From contig NZ_CANMJY010000012.1 in assembly GCF_947498345.1 (NCBI RefSeq), positions 1-64,000 of the forward strand: a DNA stretch of 64,000 nucleotides, written 5' to 3'. Of this stretch, positions 18,490-26,031 are shown piece after piece. A program made the translations under genes and the position numbers. The stretch comes from an uncultured Winogradskyella sp. (GTDB lineage: Bacteria; Bacteroidota; Bacteroidia; Flavobacteriales; Flavobacteriaceae). A model generated the notes under the pieces. That model searched no databases and was not told the origin of the DNA. It saw nothing but the letters and a program-made list of their open reading frames with translations. Every line of letters begins with the position of its first letter. Within the stretch, counting starts at the first letter, position 1.

Positions 18490-18993
18490 ATGGCATTAAC
18501 AAAGAATACTATTTTAAGTCATAAAGAAATTGAGCATAAAATTAAACGCATTGCCTATCAAATTTATGAGAGTAATGTAGACGAAACCGAAATTGTTATT
18601 GCCGGTATTGAAAGTAATGGGTATATATTAGCAAGAAAAATAAAACAACAATTAGATAAAATCTCTTCAATAAACTCAGCGCTTTGCAAAGTTACAATTG
18701 ATAAAGCTGAGCCTACCAAACCTATTAAAACATCGATACCAAAAGAAGATTATGCCAATAGCTCTCTAGTACTGATTGATGATGTTTTAAACTCTGGAAG
18801 TACACTTATTTATGGGATAAAGCATTTTTTAGATGTACCACTCAAGCAATTTAAAACTGCAGTATTGGTAAACCGTAATCATAAAAAATTTCCTGTAAAA
18901 GCCGATTTTAAAGGCATTTCTTTATCCACCTCTTTATTTGAGCATGTACATGTTAATCTCTCCAAGCAGCCTTACGAAGCGTATTTAGATTAA
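18490..18993 (+). CDS. Phosphoribosyltransferase (PyrR-like)
   Basis: A 167-aa type I phosphoribosyltransferase. The PRPP-binding loop is VLIDDVLNSGSTL (about 96-108), and the fold order (IVIAGIESNGYILARKI early, VLVNRNHKKFPVKADF late) resembles PyrR/uracil PRTases. It could be a regulator-like or salvage enzyme; its substrate is unclear. Its last codons overlap by 9 bases the 3' end of the convergent shikimate kinase gene. Confidence 0.88.
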   Translation: MALTKNTILSHKEIEHKIKRIAYQIYESNVDETEIVIAGIESNGYILARKIKQQLDKISSINSALCKVTIDKAEPTKPIKTSIPKEDYANSSLVLIDDVLNSGSTLIYGIKHFLDVPLKQFKTAVLVNRNHKKFPVKADFKGISLSTSLFEHVHVNLSKQPYEAYLD

Positions 18994-19506
18994 TTGCATT
19001 AAAATAGTTTCTATGGTCTCTTGCTGCGATGTGTTATCAGTATCTATGATATAGTGCGCTTGATTGTAATAGTAAGTACGCTCAAAAAGGTGCTTACCAA
19101 TAAACTCAACTAACTCAGATTCTGAATTCAAATGGTTTATCAATGGACGTTTGTTGCGTTTGGTAAATAATCGTTTTGCTAAAAGTGGTATAGATAATTT
19201 TAAATAGCATAATTTTACCAGAGGATGATCTAGTAATAGATTTAGGTTTTTACCATAACAAGGTGTACCTCCACCCAAGGCTAAAACTATATTTTCTTTA
19301 GAATTTAAAACCTCATTTAAGTAATAGCTTTCCTTTTTCCTAAAGTAGATCTCACCAGATGTATCAAATATAGTTGCAATGGTTGCATTTTCTTGCTCAC
19401 AAATGTACTGATCTAAATCTAAGAAGGTATAATTTAAAACCTTAGCTAAATCCTTACCTACAGTAGATTTACCCGATCCCATATATCCCATTAAAACAAC
19501 AATCAT
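18985..19506 (-). CDS. aroK: Shikimate kinase
   Basis: Phosphorylates shikimate at O3 in aromatic amino acid synthesis. The 173-aa P-loop kinase has Walker A GYMGSGKST (about 7-15), the DLDQYI shikimate-binding motif (about 31-36), the SGEIYFRKKE helix, ALGGGTPCY (about 75-83), and the LID arginine region FTKRNKRPLI. It converges on the phosphoribosyltransferase gene with a 9-base overlap. No clear promoter consensus was found before it. Confidence 0.95.
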   Translation of the reverse strand: MIVVLMGYMGSGKSTVGKDLAKVLNYTFLDLDQYICEQENATIATIFDTSGEIYFRKKESYYLNEVLNSKENIVLALGGGTPCYGKNLNLLLDHPLVKLCYLKLSIPLLAKRLFTKRNKRPLINHLNSESELVEFIGKHLFERTYYYNQAHYIIDTDNTSQQETIETILMQLI

Positions 19507-19580
19507 AAGGCTTACAATTTGATTATTAAAACACTAGCTGAATAGACCACAAAAAAACAAAAATTTAAATAAAAAAAGTA

Positions 19581-19610
19581 TTGTTTTATTAATTAAACAT
19601 TTTATATTTG
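19581..19610 (+). promoter_or_regulatory. Promoter of tRNA-Lys
   Basis: TTG (19581-19583) is followed after exactly 19 bases by TATATTTG (19603-19610), ending 25 bases before the tRNA. Confidence 0.75.
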
Positions 19611-19635
19611 CACCCTCGTTAGAGAAAAACATTAT

Positions 19636-19708
19636 GACCGGGTAGCTCAGTTGGTAGAGCATCTCCCTTTTAAGGAGAGGGTCCTGGGTTCGAGCCCCAG
19701 CCCGGTCA
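19636..19708 (+). tRNA. tRNA-Lys (UUU anticodon)
   Basis: A 73-base cloverleaf. The acceptor arm is GACCGGG/CCCGGTC with discriminator A. The D-arm is GCTC...GAGC. The anticodon stem TCTCC/GGAGA encloses loop CTTTTAA with anticodon TTT, and the T-arm is CTGGG-TTCGAGC-CCCAG. CCA is not encoded. It marks the left edge of the accessory block extending to tRNA-Leu. Confidence 0.98.
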
Positions 19709-19727
19709 CTTTTTTTTATAAAATTTT

Positions 19728-19766
19728 AAAGCTAAGAAATTGATTATCAATAACTTAGCTTTTTTA
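19728..19766 (+). terminator. Terminator of tRNA-Lys
   Basis: AAAGCTAAG pairs with CTTAGCTTT, with an inner ATTGA/TCAAT stem, and six Ts follow the CTTAGC arm. Confidence 0.8.
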
Positions 19767-19851
19767 TTTTCGGGGTCACAACCATATAAATACGGAAATT
19801 TAAATTATTGATTTTCAATTTGTTATAAAATTCAAAAGTCATTTTTTTAAC

Positions 19852-19926
19852 CTAAACTACCCACAAACAACTCAGAATTATTTAGACAATATAGAACTGT
19901 GTTTTAAATAATTATTTGTAGTTTAG
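19852..19926. repeat. Nested inverted repeat upstream of the first cassette-like unit
   Basis: Outer arms CTAAACTAC (19852-19860) and GTAGTTTAG (19918-19926) are perfectly complementary. Inner arms AATTATTTA (19876-19884) and TAAATAATT (19905-19913) are also perfect. It resembles a folded recombination site or a small non-autonomous element remnant. No core matching the neighbouring cassette sites is evident. Confidence 0.5.
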
Positions 19927-19995
19927 TTATCCTTATAATCTCTTTCCTGTTGACGCGTATTTACCCTTAATAAATACACTAAAATATAATGGGGC

Positions 19996-20028
19996 TAAAA
20001 ACAATGTTTTTATTCCTTTGTTAGCTGC
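19996..20028 (+). repeat. Right half of a cassette attachment-like site (start core of unit 1)
   Basis: The hairpin TAAAAAC-AAT-GTTTTTA (19996-20012) is followed by core G^TTAGCTGC (20020-20028). The core is the exact reverse complement of the core ending unit 1 (21132-21140). A left-hand core partner upstream could not be identified. Confidence 0.5.
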
Positions 20029-21194
20029 AAGTGAAAAATAAAATATGTACACAAAGCCAGTATACTCACTAAAAATTGTACTCCTATGGACAAGGAAGTA
20101 TATCTACTTTTTTTTCATCCTTTCCATTGTACCTGTGATACTGTATGATTTTTTTGACTTAAAGTGGCTATATCTCCCTTGGCTTCCAATTGGACTAGTA
20201 GGCACATCTCTCGCATTTATAACTGGATTTAAAAACAATGCTTCATATGAAAGACTTTGGGAAGCTCGAAAGATATACGGAGGCATTGTGAACACTTCAA
20301 GACTATTAGCTACAATGGTCAATGATTTTATCTCTAATGAATTCGCAGAAGTAAATAGAAGCGATGACGAATTTCTTAAACTCAAGAAGACTGTAATCAT
20401 GCGTCATATAGCTTGGCTGACTTCTCTCAGGCATGCGCTTAGAATCAAAAAACCTTGGGAAACCACTGTGGACAGTAAGTCCAATAAAGAGCACATGCAA
20501 ACGATAAAAGTACAAGAGCACGAACTCTCTCTAGAAGAAGAACTTCATGGATATTTAAATGAAGGCGAGAAAGAATTTGTGCTGGGCATGACAAATAAAC
20601 AAGCAGCCTGCCTCAATCTTCAATCCAATCATTTTAAGGAACTAAAGTTAGAAGGATTGATCGATGATTTCCGACACATGGAGTTCAAGAATATTATTGG
20701 CGAACTATTTACATTACAAGGGAAAGTAGAAAGGATTAAAAACTTCCCATATCCAAGGCAATTTGCCACTCTAAACATGTTTTTTGCTTGGATTTTTATG
20801 ATTCTCCTACCTTTTGGAATGATGCATGAATTTCACCTGATAGGACTGGACCTGGCCAGAGATGAAAATACAAACATCATAAACCGTCTAATTGCTGAAA
20901 ATTTTGTCTGGATGACAGTTCCAATCAGCGTAGTTATATCATGGGTGTTCATGCTTATGGAAAGGGTTGGTGATGTGTCAGAAAACCCTTTTGAAGGAAG
21001 TAGAAATGATGTCCCAATTACTACAATTTCAAGAGCCATAGAAATCGATATTCGAGAGATGATTGGAGATGATAAAAAGAACATACCAAATCCTTATACA
21101 AATAGTGGTGATACTGAAATGTAAAAAACCAGCAGCTAACACTGTATATGAAATCATAGCACCCTGCGGGATGCTACGCTTCATATACTAACCG
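20021..21194 (+). mobile_element. Integron-cassette-like unit 1 (bestrophin gene)
   Basis: The unit is defined by its start core TTAGCTGC (20021) and the reverse-complementary core GCAGCTAAC (21132-21140) after the single gene, ending at the G of the next GTT core (21194). The start codon is 24 bases after the unit's first base and the gene points toward the downstream site, as in integron cassettes. No integrase gene is present in the window. Confidence 0.55.
20045..21124 (+). CDS. Bestrophin family anion channel (UPF0187/YneE-type)
   Basis: A 359-aa membrane protein matching bacterial bestrophins, which form pentameric anion- or cation-permeable channels. Visible are two N-terminal helices (about 18-36 and 45-63), the family segment FKNNASYERLWEARKIYGG (about 62-80), two C-terminal helices (about 240-262 and 285-303), and the signature ERVGDVSENPFEGSRNDVP. 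It is the only gene of cassette-like unit 1, bounded by complementary 9-bp cores. It may have been acquired laterally: it lies between two tRNA genes with no functional link to its neighbours. Confidence 0.92.
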   Translation: MYTKPVYSLKIVLLWTRKYIYFFFILSIVPVILYDFFDLKWLYLPWLPIGLVGTSLAFITGFKNNASYERLWEARKIYGGIVNTSRLLATMVNDFISNEFAEVNRSDDEFLKLKKTVIMRHIAWLTSLRHALRIKKPWETTVDSKSNKEHMQTIKVQEHELSLEEELHGYLNEGEKEFVLGMTNKQAACLNLQSNHFKELKLEGLIDDFRHMEFKNIIGELFTLQGKVERIKNFPYPRQFATLNMFFAWIFMILLPFGMMHEFHLIGLDLARDENTNIINRLIAENFVWMTVPISVVISWVFMLMERVGDVSENPFEGSRNDVPITTISRAIEIDIREMIGDDKKNIPNPYTNSGDTEM

Positions 21195-21202
21195 TTGGCA
21201 AC
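21132..21202 (+). repeat. attC-like recombination site between units 1 and 2
   Basis: The left core GCAGCTAAC (21132-21140) belongs to unit 1 and the right core GTTGGCAAC (21194-21202) to unit 2. Between them are arms GTATATGAA (21144-21152) / TTCATATAC (21180-21188), then TAGCA/TGCTA (21157-21161/21172-21176), then CCC-TGC-GGG at the tip. The single strand would fold into a long interrupted hairpin with cores at its base, the layout of integron attC sites. Confidence 0.65.
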
Positions 21203-21212
21203 AATAATAGAC

Positions 21213-21953
21213 ATGAAAATAAAAAAGTCAATTACTGATGATTTAATTGAGAATGGTTTCACAAGAATAAATTGTAATAACTATGAACTTTCAAAAACTG
21301 AAAGAGAATCCTTTAATGTGTTTCAAAATTATTACAAAAGTTTACCACCAGACAAGTTTCTGCATTTAGTTGACCCCGAAAATATTCACAACTGTTACAG
21401 ATATAGAAGATGGGGAAGATATTCGCTGAATCCATTAAATTTATCATTAAAAGAACTAGGCCATATTCCTTACAATCAAAGTAGAAAATACAATAAAAAT
21501 GCTGGTGATATAGAAAGAGATTTCGCTCCATTAACTGAGGGTATATTAAATAACCTTTTTCTCAAGTCATTAATAATAAATAACTTTAAATTGTTTCCAA
21601 CGTCAAATTCGATGATGGCAAAAATATGGCACGTATATGTGCACTTAATCAAAATTTCAACTGATCATAATGGCATTGGAAAACCATCACCTGAAGGAAT
21701 TCATCAAGATGATGTGGATTTTTTCTCAATACATTTAATAAAAAAAGTGAATTGTGATGGAGGTAAGGCCATTATTTATAATCTTAAAGAAATAGAATTA
21801 GAAAGAATAGACTTAAATAGACCCTTAGACAGCTATTATGTTATCGATTCTAAGCTTATGCATGATGTTGAAGATATTTTTAAAAGAACTAATATAGGTC
21901 GAGCAGAAAGAAGTATTCTAATTTTAAGTTTTAAATCATTTATCAATAAATAA
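21213..21953 (+). CDS. 2OG-Fe dioxygenase family protein (PF10014-like)
   Basis: A 246-aa protein resembling the BsmA/isoleucine-dioxygenase group of 2-oxoglutarate/Fe(II) oxygenases. The characteristic PSPEGIHQDDVDF (159-171) supplies H164 and D166 of the iron triad, the distal histidine is probably H217 (KLMHDVED), and R233 (RSILILSF) is a likely 2-oxoglutarate ligand. Members hydroxylate free amino acids, but the substrate here is unknown. The ATG at 21213 is chosen over the TTG at 21195, which is itself the cassette core. It is the first gene of unit 2. Confidence 0.85.
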   Translation: MKIKKSITDDLIENGFTRINCNNYELSKTERESFNVFQNYYKSLPPDKFLHLVDPENIHNCYRYRRWGRYSLNPLNLSLKELGHIPYNQSRKYNKNAGDIERDFAPLTEGILNNLFLKSLIINNFKLFPTSNSMMAKIWHVYVHLIKISTDHNGIGKPSPEGIHQDDVDFFSIHLIKKVNCDGGKAIIYNLKEIELERIDLNRPLDSYYVIDSKLMHDVEDIFKRTNIGRAERSILILSFKSFINK

Positions 21954-22118
21954 TCAGAAATGACTAGTTAATCAACAAACTATAGCCTCAATTGTCGTTT
22001 TCCAGTTAAGACAAAATATCAACAACTTTTTACTATATTGTAACTACTTTATACAATGAGCATTCTTGTCAAGAAATGGCATTAATACTAACACAATTGT
22101 TCTAATTTATAAGGGTTT

Positions 22119-23003
22119 TTGAGTTTAAAAGGAAAAAAATATAATAATCAATCTGAATTTACAGAAGATTTTAAAGGTAAAGACCTCTCAATGAGTGAAT
22201 TCATAAAATGTGATTTATCTGGAGTTAGTTTTAGTAAAGCTATTCTTACTGGTTCGAAGTTTAAAGGATGTTTTATAACTCATCAAAAATCAATAGATTT
22301 TAAAGAAGCTATTTTGACAAATTCAACTTTTGAGGAATGCGTGTTTCCTGGTATAGTTCTTGAAAACACTTCTTTTGAAAATTCAAACATTTCTTATTGT
22401 GACTTTCGAAATGGTTCACTTATTGGTTGTAGTTTTGATGAATCTACAATTGAAAATCTAAATATATCTAAATGTAGAATACATCTTTCTTCATTTCTCA
22501 ATTCAAAAATTATTTCAATCCAATATTTACCTGAAACTCACATTCCATATACTCGTGGACTAAAGCTCTTTAGTAAGAAGCGTCAAATATATAGAACTGT
22601 TTTTATAAATTACAATTCCCATCTTGATTTTACAGAATTTTGTCATACCGAAGCTAGAAAGGACAAGCTTTATGCTTCAGCGGCAAAAAAGGGATTTTTT
22701 TTACGTGAAATATCTATCTTATTAGTGGCTTTATTTGGAATTTTGACAGATTATGGTACTTCACTGCAAAAGTGGTTTATGTGTGTAATTTCAATAATTG
22801 CTCTCTATGCAATAGGAATTTTAAACTACAGTAAAAATTTAGATATGCTTGGCAGTATTAAACTATCTATTAAATTTTTTTTTAATTTAGATTCAATCAC
22901 TAATCATTCGATGCCTTTTTATTTTGTCACAGAATCAATTTTAGGTTTTTTCATGTTAGGGGTTCTCGTTACTTTACTAACAACAAAAATCATTTCAAAC
23001 TGA
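22119..23003 (+). CDS. Pentapeptide-repeat protein with C-terminal pore-like membrane domain
   Basis: A 294-aa protein. Residues about 14-120 follow the five-residue pattern of pentapeptide repeats (DLSGVSFSKAIL, SFENSNISYCDF and similar), giving a right-handed beta-helix. The C-terminal third has helices at about 200-215 and 218-236, then LSIKFFFNLDSIT and a last helix (LGFFMLGVLVTLLTTKI). This resembles two-helix ion-channel domains, but no GYGD-type selectivity filter is present. An in-frame TAA at 22110 and no ATG before 22191 make TTG at 22119 the likely start. Its TGA overlaps the next ATG by one base. Confidence 0.78.
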   Translation: MSLKGKKYNNQSEFTEDFKGKDLSMSEFIKCDLSGVSFSKAILTGSKFKGCFITHQKSIDFKEAILTNSTFEECVFPGIVLENTSFENSNISYCDFRNGSLIGCSFDESTIENLNISKCRIHLSSFLNSKIISIQYLPETHIPYTRGLKLFSKKRQIYRTVFINYNSHLDFTEFCHTEARKDKLYASAAKKGFFLREISILLVALFGILTDYGTSLQKWFMCVISIIALYAIGILNYSKNLDMLGSIKLSIKFFFNLDSITNHSMPFYFVTESILGFFMLGVLVTLLTTKIISN

Positions 23004-23995
23004 TGCCAAAACCAATAATGCATAGCTTAAGACATTCCTTGGGACTTTGTTCGTTTATAAATGGAAAAATCCACCCTTGTGATTATCATAAAAAAAAATG
23101 GAATTCATCAATACATAAACTCAGCGATAGTTCAGGACTTAATAACGTTGATGATTCAAATCATCAAATTCACTTTGTAACTCCAGACATAATAAAATTA
23201 TCAAAGCTTTTCAATAGCTCAAAAGATCCAGCTGGTGGTTGGTACTTAGTGCAGGAACAACGTATGTGGTTAGAAGAAGAATTAGTCAGTATTTTTTCCA
23301 ATTATTTGAATTCAAAAACTAATTGTAGGATTCTCGTAGCTGGGGTAGCAAGTTATGTGCATTTTTATACATTTTTAAAAATCGTAATTTCTGCTGCCGA
23401 TATTTCTAAGTTATCTCTAACAAAGTTAGAGATTGATGTTGTGGACAAATGTATTTATCCCCTTAACCAAATTGCAGCAATTGAAAGCAATTTAAGAAAT
23501 AAGCATAAATTTTTGTTTAGAAATAGTTTTTCGGTTTTTAACGAAAAAATCAAAATACCTCGTGATAATTTAAAATTCCTAAAGAAGATTAGAAATGATG
23601 TAAGGAAAATTAATATTCGATTATTTTTAAGGGATCTAAGGCAATTAGAAGACATACATGCTTTGGGCAAATACTCAATTATTACTGAACATTTTCTAAC
23701 ATCGATGTTATATAAACAAGAAGGTTTAATAAAAAAAACTCGTGAGTCTTATAAAAATTTAATTGACAGAAATGGATCATTACTCATTGCCACTGGTGTA
23801 CCTAACAATGATTTTTTTTTAAAATTTATCGATTTACACGAAAATAATGGTTTCAAACTTGTTGAAAAAAAGACAAAATGGGTTTGGGATCCATATGGTC
23901 ACGCTAGAGAGCAATTAGAAACTTTACTATTTAATCCAAAGTCAAACTTTACTACTTTAGTAGATAATGCATTGCTAAGATTCGATAAAGTCTAG
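23003..23995 (+). CDS. Putative SAM-dependent methyltransferase-like protein
   Basis: A 330-aa protein of no firmly recognised family. The segment RILVAGVASYVHFY (about 109-122) could be SAM motif I, and LEIDVVDKCIYPL (about 147-159) has the acidic-strand-plus-Cys-Pro pattern seen in CheR-like and related methyltransferases. KYSIITEHFLTSML and GSLLIATGVPNNDFF fit later strands of a Rossmann-like fold. The first about 60 residues are unlike any domain I can name. It is coupled to the pentapeptide gene (ATGA overlap) and is the third gene of unit 2. A role modifying the product of the dioxygenase is only inference. Confidence 0.55.
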   Translation: MPKPIMHSLRHSLGLCSFINGKIHPCDYHKKKWNSSIHKLSDSSGLNNVDDSNHQIHFVTPDIIKLSKLFNSSKDPAGGWYLVQEQRMWLEEELVSIFSNYLNSKTNCRILVAGVASYVHFYTFLKIVISAADISKLSLTKLEIDVVDKCIYPLNQIAAIESNLRNKHKFLFRNSFSVFNEKIKIPRDNLKFLKKIRNDVRKINIRLFLRDLRQLEDIHALGKYSIITEHFLTSMLYKQEGLIKKTRESYKNLIDRNGSLLIATGVPNNDFFLKFIDLHENNGFKLVEKKTKWVWDPYGHAREQLETLLFNPKSNFTTLVDNALLRFDKV

Positions 23996-24052
23996 AGTTC
24001 AATAATGTTGAATAAGAACTTGACTGAAGTTATAATGAATTAAAATATTACA

Positions 24053-24164
24053 GTTGCCAACAACGTGTATAGTTAATTGCTAGCTCTCACCTACTTCTAA
24101 AACCCCTCGCGGATTTTCTATTCGATATGTATTTGCTAAATTAGTTACTCAAATACCTTAGGCG
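24053..24164 (+). repeat. attC-like site at the end of unit 2
   Basis: It begins with GTTGCCAAC (24053-24061). The interior resembles the site at 43835-43972: GTATA(G/A)TTAATTGCT on the left, a tip CCCC-TCGC-GG (24103-24112), and TTTCTAT...CTAAATTAG on the right. The right arm stops early at CTTAGGCG (24157-24164), so the final GTT core has been lost or altered. Confidence 0.55.
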
Positions 24165-24192
24165 TCATTTAAAAAACATTATTATTTACAGA

Positions 24193-24645
24193 ATGGAAGA
24201 TGAATCGAAACAAAAAAAATTTAATTCAAGGTTTATATATATTTCCATCGGTTTTGTTTTAGCTACATTAATCTCCTGGCACTTTACTTATAACACTGAT
24301 CATTTTTTAACAACTGTAAAAATATCTTCCATCGGTTTGTTCGCTTGGTCTGTATGGGAGTATAATTTACTAAAATACAACCACGTTTATTTAAAACTAT
24401 TGGCCTTATCGCTTTTACTAGCACTTACAGGCTATTATTTTTTATTAGAAGAAGATGCCAGCACTTGGTTAAGGGTAACAAAAATGAGTTTGTGTTTTCT
24501 CATTTTGTTTAGAGTGCTACGGTATTTTTATATTTTAATCTATAATAGAGAACCTAAATTAGAGAAAACTAAAGGCCGAATGGCAGATAGAATGTTTTCA
24601 TTTATAGTAATAGCAGGAACAGCGCTTGTAACTATGGCAATATAA
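24193..24645 (+). CDS. Small four-helix membrane protein, unknown function
   Basis: A 150-aa protein with four hydrophobic segments (about 12-28, 37-54, 65-83, 92-112) and a fifth weaker one at the C-terminus (FSFIVIAGTALVTMAI), mostly short loops, and a charged stretch EPKLEKTKGRMADRM. I do not recognise a family. It begins 35 bases after the degenerate core TTAGGC ending the unit 2 site, so it may be a fourth cassette-like cargo gene. A matching end core was not found. Confidence 0.6.
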   Translation: MEDESKQKKFNSRFIYISIGFVLATLISWHFTYNTDHFLTTVKISSIGLFAWSVWEYNLLKYNHVYLKLLALSLLLALTGYYFLLEEDASTWLRVTKMSLCFLILFRVLRYFYILIYNREPKLEKTKGRMADRMFSFIVIAGTALVTMAI

Positions 24646-24663
24646 AGCAACACACAGTAACGG

Positions 24664-24690
24664 TTATAGTTTATTAAGGCTAAACTATAA
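24664..24690. repeat. Perfect 10-bp inverted repeat after the 150-aa membrane protein gene
   Basis: TTATAGTTTA (24664-24673) and TAAACTATAA (24681-24690) enclose TTAAGGC. No T run follows, so terminator function is doubtful. Confidence 0.5.
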
Positions 24691-24850
24691 TTCATTTCAA
24701 AAATCAGTTTTGTGTTTTTTGCACAACATCTTTTTCAACAAAATCCTTAACTGGTTTTACAAGTATTTTTATATATTCGCAGCCGTAGTATTTTTAAATT
24801 AAAATACGCTATTATTACCTAAAAATAAGTGTAATTTACACAACTTATTT

Positions 24851-24936
24851 GCGCACGTGGCGGAATTGGTAGACGCGCTGGCTTGAGGGGCCAGTGACCG
24901 TTTTAGGTCGTGGAAGTTCGAGTCTTCTCGTGCGCA
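24851..24936 (+). tRNA. tRNA-Leu (GAG anticodon)
   Basis: An 86-base class II tRNA. The acceptor stem is GCGCACG/CGTGCGC with discriminator A. The anticodon stem CTGGC/GCCAG encloses loop TTGAGGG with anticodon GAG. A long variable arm (TGACCG...CGTGG) and T-arm GAAG-TTCGAGT-CTTC follow. CCA is not encoded. It marks the right edge of the accessory block. Confidence 0.97.
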
Positions 24937-25096
24937 CTTTTTCTTTAAGACTTTTTACAGCAATTATCTTAACTTCTCTGGATTCTTCTTTTCAGTAACG
25001 CACCAATAGTTACCTTTTTAAAGCGACTAAAAACTTATCAACACCCAATTTTTATTTAAATTTTGTTAATTCTGGTATACTTAACTATATAAATCT

Positions 25097-25104
25097 TATT
25101 TTTG
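25097..25104 (+). promoter_or_regulatory. Possible -7 box of the carotenoid operon
   Basis: TATTTTTG matches TAnnTTTG and lies 21 bases before the regulator ATG at 25126. No TTG is found at 19 bases, so only partial support exists. Confidence 0.4.
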
Positions 25105-25125
25105 TTTAAACATTTTTATGAAAAA

Positions 25126-26025
25126 ATGAACAATATTAAGAATCAGTTTAGTATTAAAGACTTAGAGAATCTCACTGGTATAAAAGCACATACGATTAGA
25201 ATATGGGAGAAGCGCTACAACCTTCTCGAACCTAAGCGTACAGATACTAATATAAGATATTACGATTTAGCAAGCTTTCAGAAATTGCTTAATGTGAGCT
25301 ACCTTAATAGTAATGGCTACAAAATATCAAAAATTGCAACTATCGAGGCGCATAAAATTCCTATTCTGGTTAGAGAAATTGCGGCAGAGAATAATATGGA
25401 GAGCCATGCCATAAATGCCTTTAAATTATCCATGCTCAATTTTGATCAGGCCTTATTTTACAACACTTACGAATCCCTGCTAAAAGAAAAAGCTTTTGAT
25501 GAAATCTTTTACGACATATTTATTCCCTTGTTAACTGAAATTGGCTTACTCTGGCAAACAGATACCATTACACCAGCTCACGAGCATTTTTTAACCTCAT
25601 TGATCAGGCAAAAGATTTTGATAAATACCGAAAAAGTACAATCAAATCGAATCAATAATTCTAACAAAGCTTTTGTGCTATATCTGCCAGAAAATGAAAT
25701 CCATGAGTTAGGCCTTATGTTTATCAATCACGAATTGGTGAGTCGAGGGTTTCAATCTATATTCTTAGGGTTTAGCGTACCTCTTGAAAGTTTATCAGAT
25801 TTACAAAGTTATTATGATGAGATCATTTATATATCTTATTTCACTGTTAAACCCGAAAAAAGTAAGATTGATGATTACATCAAAGATTTCCATAAACTGC
25901 TAATAGACAAAACAAATACCAAGCTTTGGATTTTAGGTAAAATGTTAAATACCATAGACATAGACAAGTTACCAAAAGGTATTTCGGCATTTAAAAGTAT
26001 TCAATCATTAATCGATAATGTTTAA
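25126..26025 (+). CDS. CarH-like MerR regulator with B12-binding domain
   Basis: A 299-aa regulator. The N-terminal MerR winged helix (about 8-75, IRIWEKRYNLLEPKRTDTN) binds DNA. The following four-helix bundle carries the Wx9EH motif (W143, E153, H154), and the B12-binding Rossmann domain has ExHxxG (E191, H193, G196). These are the cobalamin-contacting residues of CarH/CarA photoreceptors, which repress carotenoid genes in the dark with adenosylcobalamin and release DNA in light. It lies directly upstream of crtI-crtB-crtZ. The start at 25126 is preferred over a TTG at 25102 that overlaps a -7-like box. Light control here is inference. Confidence 0.88.
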   Translation: MNNIKNQFSIKDLENLTGIKAHTIRIWEKRYNLLEPKRTDTNIRYYDLASFQKLLNVSYLNSNGYKISKIATIEAHKIPILVREIAAENNMESHAINAFKLSMLNFDQALFYNTYESLLKEKAFDEIFYDIFIPLLTEIGLLWQTDTITPAHEHFLTSLIRQKILINTEKVQSNRINNSNKAFVLYLPENEIHELGLMFINHELVSRGFQSIFLGFSVPLESLSDLQSYYDEIIYISYFTVKPEKSKIDDYIKDFHKLLIDKTNTKLWILGKMLNTIDIDKLPKGISAFKSIQSLIDNV

Positions 26026-26031
26026 CATTAA

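Larger units (their letters stand above)
19709..20020. other. Gene-free stretch between tRNA-Lys and the first cassette-like unit
   Basis: No plausible coding sequence is seen in these 312 bases. The stretch holds the tRNA terminator (19728-19766), a nested inverted repeat (19852-19926) and the left half of a cassette site (19996-20028). Confidence 0.7.
21195..24157 (+). mobile_element. Integron-cassette-like unit 2 (three-gene cargo)
   Basis: The unit starts at TTGGCAAC (21195), 18 bases before an ATG. It ends with the exact reverse complement GTTGCCAAC (24053-24061) after the third gene, followed by a hairpin-rich site. All three genes point toward that site. At nearly 3 kb it is longer than typical integron cassettes. 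The right limit is uncertain because the right half of its site looks truncated. Confidence 0.5.

Noticed and set aside
19701..19784. Possible direct repeat of the tRNA-Lys 3' end (GGTCAC at 19704 and in GGGGTCACAA near 19771) as integration scars
   Set aside because: Only about 6-7 bases match, far shorter than usual tRNA attachment duplications, and no integrase gene is nearby.
24664..24690. Inverted repeat after the 150-aa membrane protein as another cassette end
   Set aside because: It has no GTT/AAC-type core complementary to the core at 24157-24164, so the unit cannot be closed there.
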